The notes: generated by a model from the sequence alone, not told the origin. A stretch of DNA of 64,000 nt from Flavisolibacter ginsengisoli DSM 18119 (GCF_900129295.1 NZ_FQUU01000004.1:1-64000); one strand, 5' to 3'; counted from the stretch's first letter, positions 50,806 through 60,613 are shown. Numbers and translations are program-made.

Positions 50806-51741
50806 TTACTTAGCTTCCTCTTTAATGCGGTTTAGGTTAGATAACGTGACATTGAGTTCGAAGCCCATTAGCACTGCCAAAGCATTTACATATATTAAGG
50901 ACATGACAATGAAAATGGCACTAATGGAGCCATATAGCTTGTTATAATTACTGAAGTTGTTGACATAGAATGAGAACAGAAGGGTTGTAATAATCATCAA
51001 GCCTGTTGCCAGTATAGAGCCAGGTGTAAGAAAAGGCCATTTTTTAGTAATAGAAGGCCCATGTCGGTAAACAAATGAAACTATATAGAATAATAATAAG
51101 ACAATAAAAACCCATCGTGCGTTATAGATAAGACTTTGCCAAAAATGGCTTTTTACACCCAACCAGTTTAAAACCTGGCCCTGTGCGATCAGCAGGAATA
51201 CAAATACCGCTACCAATACAAAAACAATGAGTGTCAGTTGTAAAGCAACTAACCGTCTCCGGACAAACTTCCTTTTCCTGAAACCGGGGTAATTTTTATC
51301 AAAGGCCCTGAGAATTCCCATCATGGCATTACTGGAAAAATAAATGGCAAGCAATAAACCAAATGACAACAAGCCATTGCGGGGGCTACTTAAAAAATCA
51401 TTCAGGAAAGCAATGATGACTGCATTATTCTTTTCTCCAGGGATAATATCCCTTATCAGGGAAAACAGTTCCTGGATAAATTCCCGGGAAATAGGTAATA
51501 AAGGCACAAGGGTAAAAACAAAGATCAGGGTAGGAGGTATGGCCATGACAATATTGAAAGATATACCGCTGGCTCTTTCTGTTAAACTGGTGCGTCGCAA
51601 CTGTGCCAGGAAGGGAGGCCATACTTCATAAATGGATAATCCTTTAAAACCTGGCAAGTAAACCTTTTTGCTTTTGGTTACTATCTGCTGCCCCGGCGCA
51701 GATTCTATGATCTGTTTAGTTATCCTTGTGTGTAAAGCCAT
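50806..51741 (-). CDS. YihY/BrkB-family inner-membrane protein
   Basis: A 311-aa protein with about six membrane helices: SFNIVMAIPPTLIFVFTLVPL, NGLLSFGLLLAIYFSSNAMM, LQLTLIVFVLVAVFVFLLIA, WVFIVLLLFYIVSFV, ILATGLMIITTLLFSFYV and SAIFIVMSLIYVNALAVLMG. The pattern SFNIVMAIPPTLIF and YGSISAIFIVMSLIYVNALAVLMGFELN is diagnostic for the YihY family (once called ribonuclease BN; that activity was not confirmed). Function unknown; possibly lipid or solute transport. It follows mltG by 10 bases. Confidence 0.92.
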   Translation of the reverse strand: MALHTRITKQIIESAPGQQIVTKSKKVYLPGFKGLSIYEVWPPFLAQLRRTSLTERASGISFNIVMAIPPTLIFVFTLVPLLPISREFIQELFSLIRDIIPGEKNNAVIIAFLNDFLSSPRNGLLSFGLLLAIYFSSNAMMGILRAFDKNYPGFRKRKFVRRRLVALQLTLIVFVLVAVFVFLLIAQGQVLNWLGVKSHFWQSLIYNARWVFIVLLLFYIVSFVYRHGPSITKKWPFLTPGSILATGLMIITTLLFSFYVNNFSNYNKLYGSISAIFIVMSLIYVNALAVLMGFELNVTLSNLNRIKEEAK

Positions 51742-51751
51742 TATCAGTAGC

Positions 51752-52780
51752 TTATTTGGCCTTATTTGCTGAATCTCTACGATTCAATGCCTGCTGGTAC
51801 AATTTAGCCTTTTTCAAATGCTCCTCATATGATGTACTAAAGTCATGCTCCTGTTTAAAATCAGGGCTGGCTACGAAATAAAGATATTCTGTTTGTGGAG
51901 CGTTTAATACGGCATCAATAGATTTCTTGGAAGGCGTGCAAATAGGACCAGGGGGCAAGCCTTTATTTTTGTAGGTGTTGTAAGGCGATTCCACGAGCAG
52001 GTATTTCTCATAGATCCTTTTTAATCCAAAATCTCTAAGGGCGAATTTAATAGTAGGATCTGCCTGCAAAGGCATCCCTTTATTCATGCGGTTGAGGTAC
52101 ACACTGGCTATATTCGCTTTTTCATTGTTATTATTGGTTTCCTCTTCTATTATTGAAGCTAAAGTGTAGGCCTGAAGAGGTGTTAATCCATGTGCCTGTG
52201 CTTGCTGCTTTCTTTCACTGGTCCAAAACTTTTTAGATTCGGCATACAATTTCTCAAAAACCACAGATGGAGTAGAATTCCAGAAATAGGTATAGGTGTC
52301 AGGTATTATTGCAGACATGACAGTAGTAGAATCAAGGTCATAACTTTTTAAGGAATCACTGGTGGATAAAAAACGGAGCATTTGTAAAGAGTCAAACTCA
52401 AATTTGTTTCCGGTTAGCCTGGCAAGGTCTTCGCGGGTGCGTAGTTTGGTAATGACCAGCTTTACAGGTGTTTGGTGTCCATTGCGCAGCATTCTTACAA
52501 GGGTAAAAAGACTTGTTCCTTTCTTAACTTCATATTTCCCCGGCTTGATACTCGTCCAATAGTTCATCCATGAAGCCAGCCATTTAAATGTGCTGAGATT
52601 ATAAACAATATTATTCTTCTCAATTGAATCAAGAACTGCCTGCTTTGTTGGTGCTTTTGTCCTGATGTACAATACTTCCTTGTCTGTTGAAAATCCTGTA
52701 GCAGGTCCCAATAAAAACCAACCTGCGCCAATTACTCCAATAAGGAGGAGGATCACTATTGCCCAAACTACATTCTTCAT
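51752..52780 (-). CDS. mltG: Endolytic peptidoglycan transglycosylase MltG
   Basis: A 342-aa inner-membrane-anchored lytic transglycosylase that cuts nascent glycan strands. An N-terminal membrane helix (VVWAIVILLLIGVIGAGWFLLGP) precedes the YceG domain. Catalytic Glu is in LASIIEEETNNNNEKANIASVYLNR, followed by MPLQADPTIKFAL, SPYNTYKNKGLPPGPICTPS and a final EYLYFVA. ATG 52780 replaces the TTG at 52789. A strong terminator for secG sits between the two genes, so mltG needs its own promoter (TACTTTG lies just before the start) or read-through. Confidence 0.94.
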   Translation of the reverse strand: MKNVVWAIVILLLIGVIGAGWFLLGPATGFSTDKEVLYIRTKAPTKQAVLDSIEKNNIVYNLSTFKWLASWMNYWTSIKPGKYEVKKGTSLFTLVRMLRNGHQTPVKLVITKLRTREDLARLTGNKFEFDSLQMLRFLSTSDSLKSYDLDSTTVMSAIIPDTYTYFWNSTPSVVFEKLYAESKKFWTSERKQQAQAHGLTPLQAYTLASIIEEETNNNNEKANIASVYLNRMNKGMPLQADPTIKFALRDFGLKRIYEKYLLVESPYNTYKNKGLPPGPICTPSKKSIDAVLNAPQTEYLYFVASPDFKQEHDFSTSYEEHLKKAKLYQQALNRRDSANKAK

Positions 52781-52796
52781 AGGATTCAAAGTAAAT

Positions 52797-52826
52797 AAAA
52801 AACCCTGTCTTTCAGGACAGGGTTTC
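52797..52826 (-). terminator. Terminator between secG and mltG
   Basis: On the minus strand AAACCCTGTC and GACAGGGTTT pair perfectly around CTGAAA and run into TTTTTTATTT. It fills most of the 63 bases separating secG from mltG. Confidence 0.9.
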
Positions 52827-52843
52827 CAATTATAAAGAATTAA

Positions 52844-53200
52844 TTATTTAGGATTGTTCTGGGGTTGAGCGGGGAAAGTGCCAGTGTTTGGTGCCTGCTG
52901 TGGTTGCTGTACGGGCTGTTGAGCCGGTACCGGACCATTTGTTACATTATCTATACGATCACGAACCTGCTGACCACCAGATATGAAAAAGGTAGAAACA
53001 ATACAAAGAATACCAATAACTGCTGCAAAGATCCATGTACCTTTTTCAAGTACATCTGTTGTTTGCTTTACACCCATGAACTGGTTGCTAAATCCGGCAA
53101 TGTTTCCAGCCAGGCCTCCACCCTTAGGGTTTTGAACCAATACGATCAAACTTAATACTATAGAAGCCACAATAATCAGGATAACAAATAACAAGGTCAT
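52844..53200 (-). CDS. secG: Preprotein translocase subunit SecG
   Basis: A 118-aa protein with two membrane helices (LLFVILIIVASIVLSLIVLVQ and IFAAVIGILCIVSTFFI) and the conserved cytosolic loop VQNPKGGGLAGNIAGFSNQF. It is the small stimulatory subunit of the SecYEG channel in the inner membrane. The C-terminus has a Pro/Gln-rich tail (VPAQQPVQQPQQAPNTGTFP) longer than in proteobacteria. The next gene upstream ends 2 bases before it. Confidence 0.95.
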   Translation of the reverse strand: MTLLFVILIIVASIVLSLIVLVQNPKGGGLAGNIAGFSNQFMGVKQTTDVLEKGTWIFAAVIGILCIVSTFFISGGQQVRDRIDNVTNGPVPAQQPVQQPQQAPNTGTFPAQPQNNPK

Positions 53201-53201
53201 A

Positions 53202-54227
53202 TCAGGAACGCTTTAGATTTTCAATTTTCGTTGCAAAATAAGCCCTTTTAGAGGGATTAAGCAAACTTAATTTGTTATAAACTTCGATAGCTTTTGAAGC
53301 ATTTCCCTGCTTAACCCACACTTCAGCCATTGCTTCCGTCCACACACTGGCATCGTGGATAGAATTCAGCGCCATATTCTGGACCTTTGTTTCAGTACCG
53401 GCATCAACTGAAGCAGTCAACTGCGTAGCTGGTAATCGCTTCATTGTCTTTAACCACTCCGTAAAGCTTTTAACCTGTTTGCCAAATTTATCCTTTGGAA
53501 GTTCTTCCTGGGAGATCTTAATACCCTGCGAAGCAAAATAGTCTACCATATGAAAAGGTTCAAAGCTGATGCCAGTGTCTTTTACTGGTTCGTTTAACTT
53601 ATCTTTTAATAAGCCTGCCACAGGAGCAGGTGGTTGCTCCGTGGTTTCATCAACTGTGGAAATGCCAGTTTCACTTACTGCAGTTATATGGGTATTATTG
53701 ATTTCATTTTCCTTATCCGGTTCCATTAATGTGGGCGGCACTTCCGGTTCAATAGTTACCGGCTCATTATCTGCCTCGGGTTCATGGCCTCGCTCCGGCT
53801 CCTCCATTGGGACTTCAGCTATCTCTAAACCTGTGCCCACTTCAGTTTCTTCTAAAGTAGTATTAAAATCACGGGCATCTTGTTCTTCATTCACAACTAC
53901 AGTGGCAATTGGCTCATCACCGTAAATCTTATCAGCTATTTCAACTGGTGCAATTTCCTGGTCATCAAAACTGATCTCGGTATAATACCTGCCTGAATTA
54001 ATAAAATACTGGAATTGCAATGGGTCCGGATAATATAGAATTGCTTTTTGTAACTGAGCGTTATATGCTTCTGCACCTTCCTGTTTTAATTTTTCAAGCA
54101 AGAGGAATTGTGCAGGAGCAAAATATGGATAGCGTTGTGCCAGTCCTTTTACTTCAGACAGGTCGCATTCATCAATCGTCGCTTTGCCAAACAAATGTTG
54201 AGCCAGTGCATGTGTTCTTTCGCTCAT
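53202..54227 (-). CDS. Conserved protein with acidic linker and C-terminal TPR-like end
   Basis: A 341-aa soluble protein. Residues ~1-105 are helical (HLFGKATIDECDLSEVKGLA, YPYFAPAQFLLLEKLKQEG). Residues ~110-225 are an acidic, low-complexity linker. The end (~275-341) reads SVWTEAMAEVWVKQGNASKA then IEVYNKLSLLNPSKRAYFATKI, resembling a tetratricopeptide repeat. Its place between lptE and secG recurs in Bacteroidota (from memory), which suggests an envelope-related role, but none is established. Confidence 0.75.
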   Translation of the reverse strand: MSERTHALAQHLFGKATIDECDLSEVKGLAQRYPYFAPAQFLLLEKLKQEGAEAYNAQLQKAILYYPDPLQFQYFINSGRYYTEISFDDQEIAPVEIADKIYGDEPIATVVVNEEQDARDFNTTLEETEVGTGLEIAEVPMEEPERGHEPEADNEPVTIEPEVPPTLMEPDKENEINNTHITAVSETGISTVDETTEQPPAPVAGLLKDKLNEPVKDTGISFEPFHMVDYFASQGIKISQEELPKDKFGKQVKSFTEWLKTMKRLPATQLTASVDAGTETKVQNMALNSIHDASVWTEAMAEVWVKQGNASKAIEVYNKLSLLNPSKRAYFATKIENLKRS

Positions 54228-54239
54228 GTCGGCAATTTA

Positions 54240-54779
54240 CTACCAATTGGAAAATATACGGTTGAAAATTTCATCCGTGAGGTTACGTATCATTTCATCA
54301 AGCAAACCTGCCTCAGCCTGTTGCAAGCTTTGACTGGAACTAAAATCAAAACTGCGGCTGATGTCAAACTCCTGCACATGGCTGGAAAGCTGGTTATTCA
54401 AAATGATATGTACAGAAACTGTAAGCCTGTTCAAAGAAGATTGGGCGCGTCCATTGGTATTGGTTACACCAGAAGTGCTGACAGAATAATCGGTGATGCT
54501 TCCGCTGATATCCCAGTTGGCATTATCGTTGGTGGTGCTGGAAAGTCTTGTCTGGCTGGTTATCTTTTGTTTCAACCTATCAGTAAGTGTAGGACTTAAC
54601 TGTGGATTCACATATGGTGCCCTGTTTTCAATAAAATTTACCCGCACCGTTTTAATACTGTCTGGTATAGTGCCAACATCATTAAAACTATAAACTCCAC
54701 AGGAAGAAAATGAAAAATTTATAAGTATTAATATAAACCCAATGCAGAGGAATAAAGCTATTGAAGATCTTGAGCGCAT
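54240..54779 (-). CDS. lptE: LPS-assembly lipoprotein LptE
   Basis: A 179-aa outer-membrane lipoprotein. Signal sequence CIGFILILINFSFSSC places the acylated Cys at residue 27. The mature part, CGVYSFNDVGTIPDSIKTVR then PQLSPTLTDRLKQKITSQTRL and WDISGSITDYSVS, matches LptE, which plugs LptD and helps insert lipopolysaccharide. It lies 45 bases after the sigma-54 activator gene and 12 before the next gene, in a block typical of Bacteroidota. Confidence 0.9.
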   Translation of the reverse strand: MRSRSSIALFLCIGFILILINFSFSSCGVYSFNDVGTIPDSIKTVRVNFIENRAPYVNPQLSPTLTDRLKQKITSQTRLSSTTNDNANWDISGSITDYSVSTSGVTNTNGRAQSSLNRLTVSVHIILNNQLSSHVQEFDISRSFDFSSSQSLQQAEAGLLDEMIRNLTDEIFNRIFSNW

Positions 54780-54824
54780 AATTATTATTTATTTCCCGGT
54801 ATGATTTAGTAAAGCTTTCCGGCT

Positions 54825-56063
54825 TTACTGGTCAATATCATATTCCTTTAATTTACGGTAAAGGGTTCTTTCGCTAATGCCTAAATCCATGGCTGCATCC
54901 TTTCTTTTCCCCCTGTGTTTTTTCAAAGCTTTTATGATTAGTTCCTTTTCTTTATCCATAATGTTCAGGCTTTCTTCAACTTCTTCGTGATCATGAATGT
55001 CACCGGCGTGCATTACCACAGGCTGGGAAGCAGAAGGAACATTTGAAGATACTAAAACAGGTGCGCTTATATCTGAAGTTTGCAATTCCTTAACCTCGTT
55101 CAAAAAACCGGGATTCTGGTGTGCAAGTGAAGGGTTTTGAATGACTTCAAAAAACAATCTTTTCAATTCTGTTACATCTCTTTTCATATCGAAAAAGAGC
55201 TTGTACAAAATATCTCTTTCATTATTAAATTCATGTGATTCCTGTCCGTTCACATGCGCCAAAATGGGCAAACGGTTGGTATTGGTTTCCGGAAGAAAAC
55301 GGCCCAATTCTTTTCCATTGATCTGCCTGTCCACAGCCAACACGGATATCTGCTCAGCAATGTTTTTCAATTCCCTGATATTACCGGCAAAAGGATAATT
55401 CATCAGTGATTGCCTGGCTTCATCATCCAGTTGCACCGGAGAGGTCTTATAGCGTTCTGCAAAGTCTACAGCAAATTTTCTGAATAGAAGTGGAATATCT
55501 TCCTTGCGGTCACGTAAAGAGGGCACCCTGATAGGTACTGTATTCAACCTGTAATACAGGTCTTCCCTGAATTTATGTTGTTGCACCAGTTGCAGCAGGT
55601 CCTTATTGGTTGCAGCAATTACACGCACATCTGTCTTCTGCACTTTAGAAGAACCAACACGGATAAATTCTCCGCTTTCCAAAACACGCAGCAATCGCGC
55701 CTGGGTACCTAATGGCATTTCACCTATTTCGTCAAGAAATATGGTGCCGCTATTGACAGTTTCGAAATAACCTTTACGGCTGTCTGCTGCACCCGTAAAG
55801 GAACCTTTTTCATGACCAAATAATTCAGAATCAATCGTACCTTCAGGGATGGCCCCACAGTTCACTGCAATGAAGGGATTGTGTTTGCGGGATGAAAGAG
55901 AATGAATGATATGCGAGAAGGCTTCTTTTCCCACACCACTTTCACCTGATATTAAGACCGTCAGGTCTGTATTGGCCACCTGCGTTGCTACCTGCAAGGC
56001 ATAGTTTAGCGCTGGTGAGTTACCTATAATTCCAAACCTGTTTTTGATACTCTGTAGATCCAT
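54825..56063 (-). CDS. Sigma-54-dependent transcriptional activator without a receiver domain
   Basis: A 412-aa regulator. The AAA+ domain starts almost at once (~residue 15): Walker A GESGVGKE, the sigma-54 contact loop GSFTGA (Ser where Ala is usual), Walker B GTIFLDEIGEM, and the arginine-finger region FREDLYYRLNTVPIRVPSLRDR. A divergent linker (~265-370) follows. The end is a Fis-type helix-turn-helix KRKDAAMDLGISERTLYRKLKEY. With no sensory N-terminus, activity must be set by expression or partners. Position upstream of lptE and downstream of miaB (9-base gap) suggests it belongs to this operon. Confidence 0.94.
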   Translation of the reverse strand: MDLQSIKNRFGIIGNSPALNYALQVATQVANTDLTVLISGESGVGKEAFSHIIHSLSSRKHNPFIAVNCGAIPEGTIDSELFGHEKGSFTGAADSRKGYFETVNSGTIFLDEIGEMPLGTQARLLRVLESGEFIRVGSSKVQKTDVRVIAATNKDLLQLVQQHKFREDLYYRLNTVPIRVPSLRDRKEDIPLLFRKFAVDFAERYKTSPVQLDDEARQSLMNYPFAGNIRELKNIAEQISVLAVDRQINGKELGRFLPETNTNRLPILAHVNGQESHEFNNERDILYKLFFDMKRDVTELKRLFFEVIQNPSLAHQNPGFLNEVKELQTSDISAPVLVSSNVPSASQPVVMHAGDIHDHEEVEESLNIMDKEKELIIKALKKHRGKRKDAAMDLGISERTLYRKLKEYDIDQ

Positions 56064-56072
56064 TCGTATGGT

Positions 56073-57530
56073 TTAAACTAATTCGCCTAATAATGTAGCC
56101 TGTGTACATTCACTGACCTTAACATGAACATAATCACCTGGCTTGTAATTGGAGCTCCCTTTAGGGAATACGATCACTTTATTCTCTCCTGATCTGCCCA
56201 TCCAGTGCTCTTTGCTTTTTTTAGATTCAGCTTCTATTAATACTTTGAAAGTTTTTCCAAGATCCTTCAGGTTGCTTTCCAGGGAAAGCCGGTTTTGAAC
56301 TTCAACAATTTCCTGCAACCTTCTTTTCTTTATTTCCAGGGGAATGTCATCTTCATACCTGCGCTGTGCGAGGGTTCCAGGCCTTTCGCTGTAAAAAAAC
56401 ATATAGCTCATGTCGTACCTGGCAAATTCCATCATGTCAAGTGTATCCCTGTGATCTTCTTCTGTTTCGGTGCAAAAACCAGCAATGATGTCAGAGCTGA
56501 TTCCACAGCCAGGGAGAATTTCCCTTATTCTTTCCACTTTAGACATATACCATTCCCGGGTATAGCTTCGGTTCATTAACTGCAACATTCTTGTAGAACC
56601 GCTTTGAAGAGGCAGGTGAATATATTTACAGATGTTCTCGTATTTGGCCATCGTATGCAACACCTCGTCAGTAATATCCTTGGGATGGGAAGTGGAAAAA
56701 CGGACCCTGAGGTCTGGGGAGATAAGAGCTACCAGTTCCAAAAGCCGGGCAAAGTTTACAACCCCTGGTTTTATTGCCGGATCACCGGGAATGGTGTTGT
56801 CAACCGCAGTTTCATCAGGAACAAAATAATAGCTATCTACATTTTGTCCAAGTAGCGTAACTTCTTTATATCCCGCATCAAACAAATCCTGGCATTCTTT
56901 CAGTATACTTTGAACGTTGCGACTACGTTCCCTGCCCCTGGTAAAAGGCACCACGCAAAAGGAGCACATATTATTGCAACCCCTCATAATACTTACAAAA
57001 GCTGTGATGCCATTACTATTTAAGCGTATTGGGGAGATGTCAGCATAAGTTTCGTCGCGGCTTAAAAGAACATTAACCCCTTTTTGTCCTCCATCTGCCT
57101 CAGCTATAAGTTGTGGCAGTGTACGGTAAGCATCAGGACCTACTACTATATCTACCAATTTTTCTTCTTCCAGGAATTTTGATTTCAATCTTTCAGCCAT
57201 GCACCCTAAAACACCAATGAGGGTTGAAGGTCTTCCTTTCTTTAGCTTTCTGAATTCTGTCAAACGTTTTCTTACAGTTTGTTCAGCCTTCTCCCGGATA
57301 GAGCAGGTGTTAAGTAATATCAGGTCAGCTTCTTCAAAGTTCCTTGTTGCTCCAAAACCTTCAGCTGATAAAATAGATGCTACGATCTCGCTGTCACTGA
57401 AATTCATCTGGCACCCATAGCTTTCTATATAAAACCGACGCTGGTATAAGTTAGGATCATTATCAAATGGAGCATAAGCTTCTCCCTGTCTTGCCTCATC
57501 ATGCACCTTGGTGGTTGCTACTTCAAACAT
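56073..57530 (-). CDS. miaB: tRNA-2-methylthio-N6-dimethylallyladenosine synthase
   Basis: A 485-aa radical-SAM methylthiotransferase acting on position 37 of tRNAs that read UNN codons. The N-terminal domain binds an auxiliary 4Fe-4S cluster ([30 protein letters not shown]). The radical-SAM CxxxCxxC is in [21 protein letters not shown]. The TRAM domain closes the protein. ATG 57530, preceded by AGAGGA, is chosen over the TTG at 57554 because the latter lies inside a TATCTTTGC promoter box. Confidence 0.97.
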   Translation of the reverse strand: MFEVATTKVHDEARQGEAYAPFDNDPNLYQRRFYIESYGCQMNFSDSEIVASILSAEGFGATRNFEEADLILLNTCSIREKAEQTVRKRLTEFRKLKKGRPSTLIGVLGCMAERLKSKFLEEEKLVDIVVGPDAYRTLPQLIAEADGGQKGVNVLLSRDETYADISPIRLNSNGITAFVSIMRGCNNMCSFCVVPFTRGRERSRNVQSILKECQDLFDAGYKEVTLLGQNVDSYYFVPDETAVDNTIPGDPAIKPGVVNFARLLELVALISPDLRVRFSTSHPKDITDEVLHTMAKYENICKYIHLPLQSGSTRMLQLMNRSYTREWYMSKVERIREILPGCGISSDIIAGFCTETEEDHRDTLDMMEFARYDMSYMFFYSERPGTLAQRRYEDDIPLEIKKRRLQEIVEVQNRLSLESNLKDLGKTFKVLIEAESKKSKEHWMGRSGENKVIVFPKGSSNYKPGDYVHVKVSECTQATLLGELV

Positions 57531-57550
57531 AATTTCCTCTAAAATTGGCT

Positions 57551-57559
57551 GCAAAGATA
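57551..57559 (-). promoter_or_regulatory. Bacteroidota promoter -7 box for miaB
   Basis: On the minus strand TATCTTTGC matches TAnnTTTGC exactly. It lies 20 bases before the miaB ATG at 57530 and probably drives the miaB-to-secG operon. Confidence 0.6.
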
Positions 57560-57678
57560 AATAATTAAGACTGTGAAAGTGACAGGATGACAGATTTTAG
57601 GAAATCCATTAGAGAATAAATAAAAAGTAAAACCATGGTTCTTTTTTGCTCATTGTTAAGGTTACTATCCCGGGTAAT

Positions 57679-57686
57679 TATCTTTG
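57679..57686 (+). promoter_or_regulatory. Bacteroidota promoter -7 box
   Basis: TATCTTTG matches TAnnTTTG, with a TTG (57653-57655) 23 bases upstream as a possible -33 element. It ends 6 bases before the ATG at 57693, implying a nearly leaderless message. The TTG at 57684 that opens the frame is part of the box. Confidence 0.55.
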
Positions 57687-57692
57687 AAAGGA

Positions 57693-60101
57693 ATGAAGCG
57701 TTGGGTTTTATTGATTTTTATTGCCGGTTTTTTTAATAGTTGGGCACAGGAAAAAAATGTGGGAATACTTACAGGTGCTGTTTTGGACGAACAAAACAAA
57801 GCACTTGGTGGCGCCACCGTTCAATTGCTCTCTTTCAGGGATACCTTCAATTCAAAGACCGTATTGACAGGAGCCAATGGAGATTTTGAAATGAACAATA
57901 TCCCATTTGGATTTTACAAATTAAAGATTTCTTATACAGGCTTACAGACTGTGGTACTTGACAGCATTTATTTCCGGATGGAACGTTTTGACTTTAACCT
58001 GAATGATATCATTTTGAAACCAAATGAAGCTTCAGGCCTGGATGTGGTTATTGTATATGCAGAAAAACCTTTGATCCAAAGTAAGGATGGAAATATCACT
58101 TTCAATGCCGGTGAATCTGCCCTGAGTGCAGGTAGTAATGCCAGCGATCTATTAGCCAATGTTCCGTTGATATCGAAAGACCCTTCCGGCAAAATAATGG
58201 TGCGGGGCAAATCACCAAAGATCTTAATAGATGACAAGCCTGTTGAATTAAACCTGGAACAGTTACAGGACCTGTTGGAATCAATGCCCGGAAGCTCAAT
58301 TGAGAAAATAGAAGTATTGACCAATCCACCGCCACAATATGCCGGTGAAGAGGGTGGTGTTATCAATATTGTGACCAGAAAAGGCACTGTTGGCATCAAT
58401 GGCAGGGTCAGTGTTTATGCTGGTACAAGGGGAGAGGAAGGTGGTAACATTAGCTTGCAATACCGCAAGCAGGGATTGACATTTTCGATGCATGCAGGCG
58501 CAGGATATAATATTTACGTTGGCAATGGTTATTATAGCAGGATCTATACAAATAATTCTGCATTGCAGTCAGTGAATCATTACCGAAATGATAACCTGAG
58601 GCCTAATGGGCGGGCTTCTGTCAATTATGATGTAAATAAATACCACAACCTGAACTTTGTGCTTCAATACAATCAAAACCATTTCAACAACTTCAATAAC
58701 CTTGAATACATTGCCTCAAATGCAAATGGCGAAATAACCAGGCTTTTTGACAGGACCATTCATAATAAAGGGGTTAACTATAGCCCGGATCTTACCTTAA
58801 GTTATACTGCTAAGACCAGGAGGGCAGGCGAAGCCTTCCAGGTTATATCCAGCTTTAATCGGTCTGATAACACTAGCTCGAGGGAATTTTATGAAGAATA
58901 TTTTAATCCTGACCATAGTGCTTCCGGCAAAGATTCCACCCAAAGACAGGTAATGAACAATTATTACACAGGAAAAAATATCCGGTTGAATTATGACCTT
59001 CCTTTTGATAATAAGAAGACATTTATTTCTTTGGGAAGTTATTACAATACCAGCCGTTCAGATATGAATTCCGATGCTTCTTTTCTCAATACCAGCAGTT
59101 TAAGTTGGGATGCTTTGGAAGCACTCACCAATCATTTTCTTTATTACCAGCACATCACAAATATGCGAGGTTCCATCAGGCAATTGTTTGGAGAGGATTT
59201 TAATATTTCTACAGGTCTCGCGGCAGAGAAGACAAGTTTGAGATTTAATCTATTCAAGAGCAATTCAATTGATAAAAATGCTTATTGGAATTATCTTCCA
59301 TTTGCAAGACTGAGTAAGAACTGGAATAAAATGTATTCACTCAGTTTATCTTACCGTCGCACCATACGGAGGCCTGGTGTGAATGAAATGAACCCCACCA
59401 TAGATTCTTCAGATCAATATAATATAAGGTATGGCAATCTGGGATTAAAACCTTCTCTTTCCAACAATTTTGACCTGGTAGTTGGCAAATCAAAAAATGG
59501 TGCTTACAGCAATATTGCCCTTGGTTATAACCAGTCAGCCGAAGTATTCAGCCAGATAAGGATCAGCCCACAGGAAATTACCTGGCAAAATATCAGCGGG
59601 AGCAGAGAATATGAAATAAGCAGCTGGAATGGATTGTCCATCCATCAAAAAGTAAAGTTGAATATGAGTGGCCGTTATGCCTATAGAATTTATAGTGCTT
59701 ACGACAAAGAAAACAGGAAATTCAAAGATGGAGGTTCATTATCCTTTAACCTGAATGGTAATTACAACTGGAAAGATCTCTATAGCGCAACCGGTAGCTT
59801 TACCTATAATCGTTATGCCAATCCCCAGGGTGCCACAAGAAGTTCTTTAGGTATGAATATGGGCTTCCAGGCAAGACTGCTGGAAAAGAAACTGGTAGTC
59901 AACCTTACTATAACTGATCCTTTTCTGCAACAGGAAAACAGGTCCTGGACCTTTGGTACTGGCTTCACCCAGGAAAATTACAATAGCGCTCAAACAAGGA
60001 ATTTCAGGCTGACACTATCGTATGTTTTTTCCAATAATGGAAGCAGTAAAAAGATGGCTGCTATTAAAAAGGTATTTAATAATCAAAAACCTGCGCCTTA
60101 G
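57693..60101 (+). CDS. Outer-membrane beta-barrel receptor (TonB-receptor-like)
   Basis: An 802-aa outer-membrane protein. Signal peptide (WVLLIFIAGFFNSWAQ) leads into a CarboxypepD_reg-like domain (~22-105, LTGAVLDEQNKALGGATVQL). A plug follows, with DLLANVPLISKDPSGKIMVRGKSPKILIDD and EKIEVLTNPPPQYAGEEGGVINIVTR, and then a large barrel (OMP_b-brl_3 type, SYRRTIRRPGVNEMNP). The barrel does not end at the last residue: a basic tail follows the last strand (RNFRLTLSYVFSNNGSSKK...), as in other members. Substrate unknown. Its stop overlaps the converging gene's stop by four bases. Confidence 0.92.
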   Translation: MKRWVLLIFIAGFFNSWAQEKNVGILTGAVLDEQNKALGGATVQLLSFRDTFNSKTVLTGANGDFEMNNIPFGFYKLKISYTGLQTVVLDSIYFRMERFDFNLNDIILKPNEASGLDVVIVYAEKPLIQSKDGNITFNAGESALSAGSNASDLLANVPLISKDPSGKIMVRGKSPKILIDDKPVELNLEQLQDLLESMPGSSIEKIEVLTNPPPQYAGEEGGVINIVTRKGTVGINGRVSVYAGTRGEEGGNISLQYRKQGLTFSMHAGAGYNIYVGNGYYSRIYTNNSALQSVNHYRNDNLRPNGRASVNYDVNKYHNLNFVLQYNQNHFNNFNNLEYIASNANGEITRLFDRTIHNKGVNYSPDLTLSYTAKTRRAGEAFQVISSFNRSDNTSSREFYEEYFNPDHSASGKDSTQRQVMNNYYTGKNIRLNYDLPFDNKKTFISLGSYYNTSRSDMNSDASFLNTSSLSWDALEALTNHFLYYQHITNMRGSIRQLFGEDFNISTGLAAEKTSLRFNLFKSNSIDKNAYWNYLPFARLSKNWNKMYSLSLSYRRTIRRPGVNEMNPTIDSSDQYNIRYGNLGLKPSLSNNFDLVVGKSKNGAYSNIALGYNQSAEVFSQIRISPQEITWQNISGSREYEISSWNGLSIHQKVKLNMSGRYAYRIYSAYDKENRKFKDGGSLSFNLNGNYNWKDLYSATGSFTYNRYANPQGATRSSLGMNMGFQARLLEKKLVVNLTITDPFLQQENRSWTFGTGFTQENYNSAQTRNFRLTLSYVFSNNGSSKKMAAIKKVFNNQKPAP

Positions 60102-60613
60102 GATGGAACCTGTAAAGGCAGTTTGGAGGCCAACCAGGATTCCTTAACTGGTACGATCCATTTTGATTCCAGGGCTGCTTTATTAAGCACCAGGTTATCA
60201 AAAAACAAGGTATCCCCGTTAATAAACCCATTTTCAAAAGCATATGGCAACTGGCTCATAGGCAATACCTGTATCTTATCCTTAATTACAAAGGCAAGGT
60301 TGGTGCGATTGAGCAGATCAACTCCAAATTTTTCACTCAGGTCCTTAATAAAACGAACAGAAGAATCCGTGCTGCATCCACCAACACCCACCTGCGATTC
60401 GTCAGCCATCAAAACAATGAACTGCCCAAAGAATAAATTGCAATAGGCATTTACTTCTGCACCGTGTGAACGCCATTCAGCAGCAAATTTGTTCAGAAGT
60501 GTTTCGATCTCGAGTGCTTCTGATAAGGTGAACAGCCTGGAGCTTTGATAAATCCATACTTTACTGTTACCTGGAAAGTTATCTGGTAAAAGTTCTCTGT
60601 ATTCTAAATTCAT
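60098..60613 (-). CDS. Conserved Bacteroidota protein of unknown function
   Basis: A 171-aa soluble protein from ATG 60613 (MNLEYRELLPDNFPGNSKVW); the frame is open upstream to 60649, but the canonical start is here. It contains WIYQSSRLFTLSEALEIETLL and a Cys-containing segment GVGGCSTDSSVRFIKDLSEKFG. It then has FDNLVLNKAALESKWIVPVKES. I recall close relatives in many Bacteroidota, sometimes labelled ABC transporter ATPase without any ATPase motif being present; none is seen here either. Function unknown. Confidence 0.8.
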   Translation of the reverse strand: MNLEYRELLPDNFPGNSKVWIYQSSRLFTLSEALEIETLLNKFAAEWRSHGAEVNAYCNLFFGQFIVLMADESQVGVGGCSTDSSVRFIKDLSEKFGVDLLNRTNLAFVIKDKIQVLPMSQLPYAFENGFINGDTLFFDNLVLNKAALESKWIVPVKESWLASKLPLQVPS

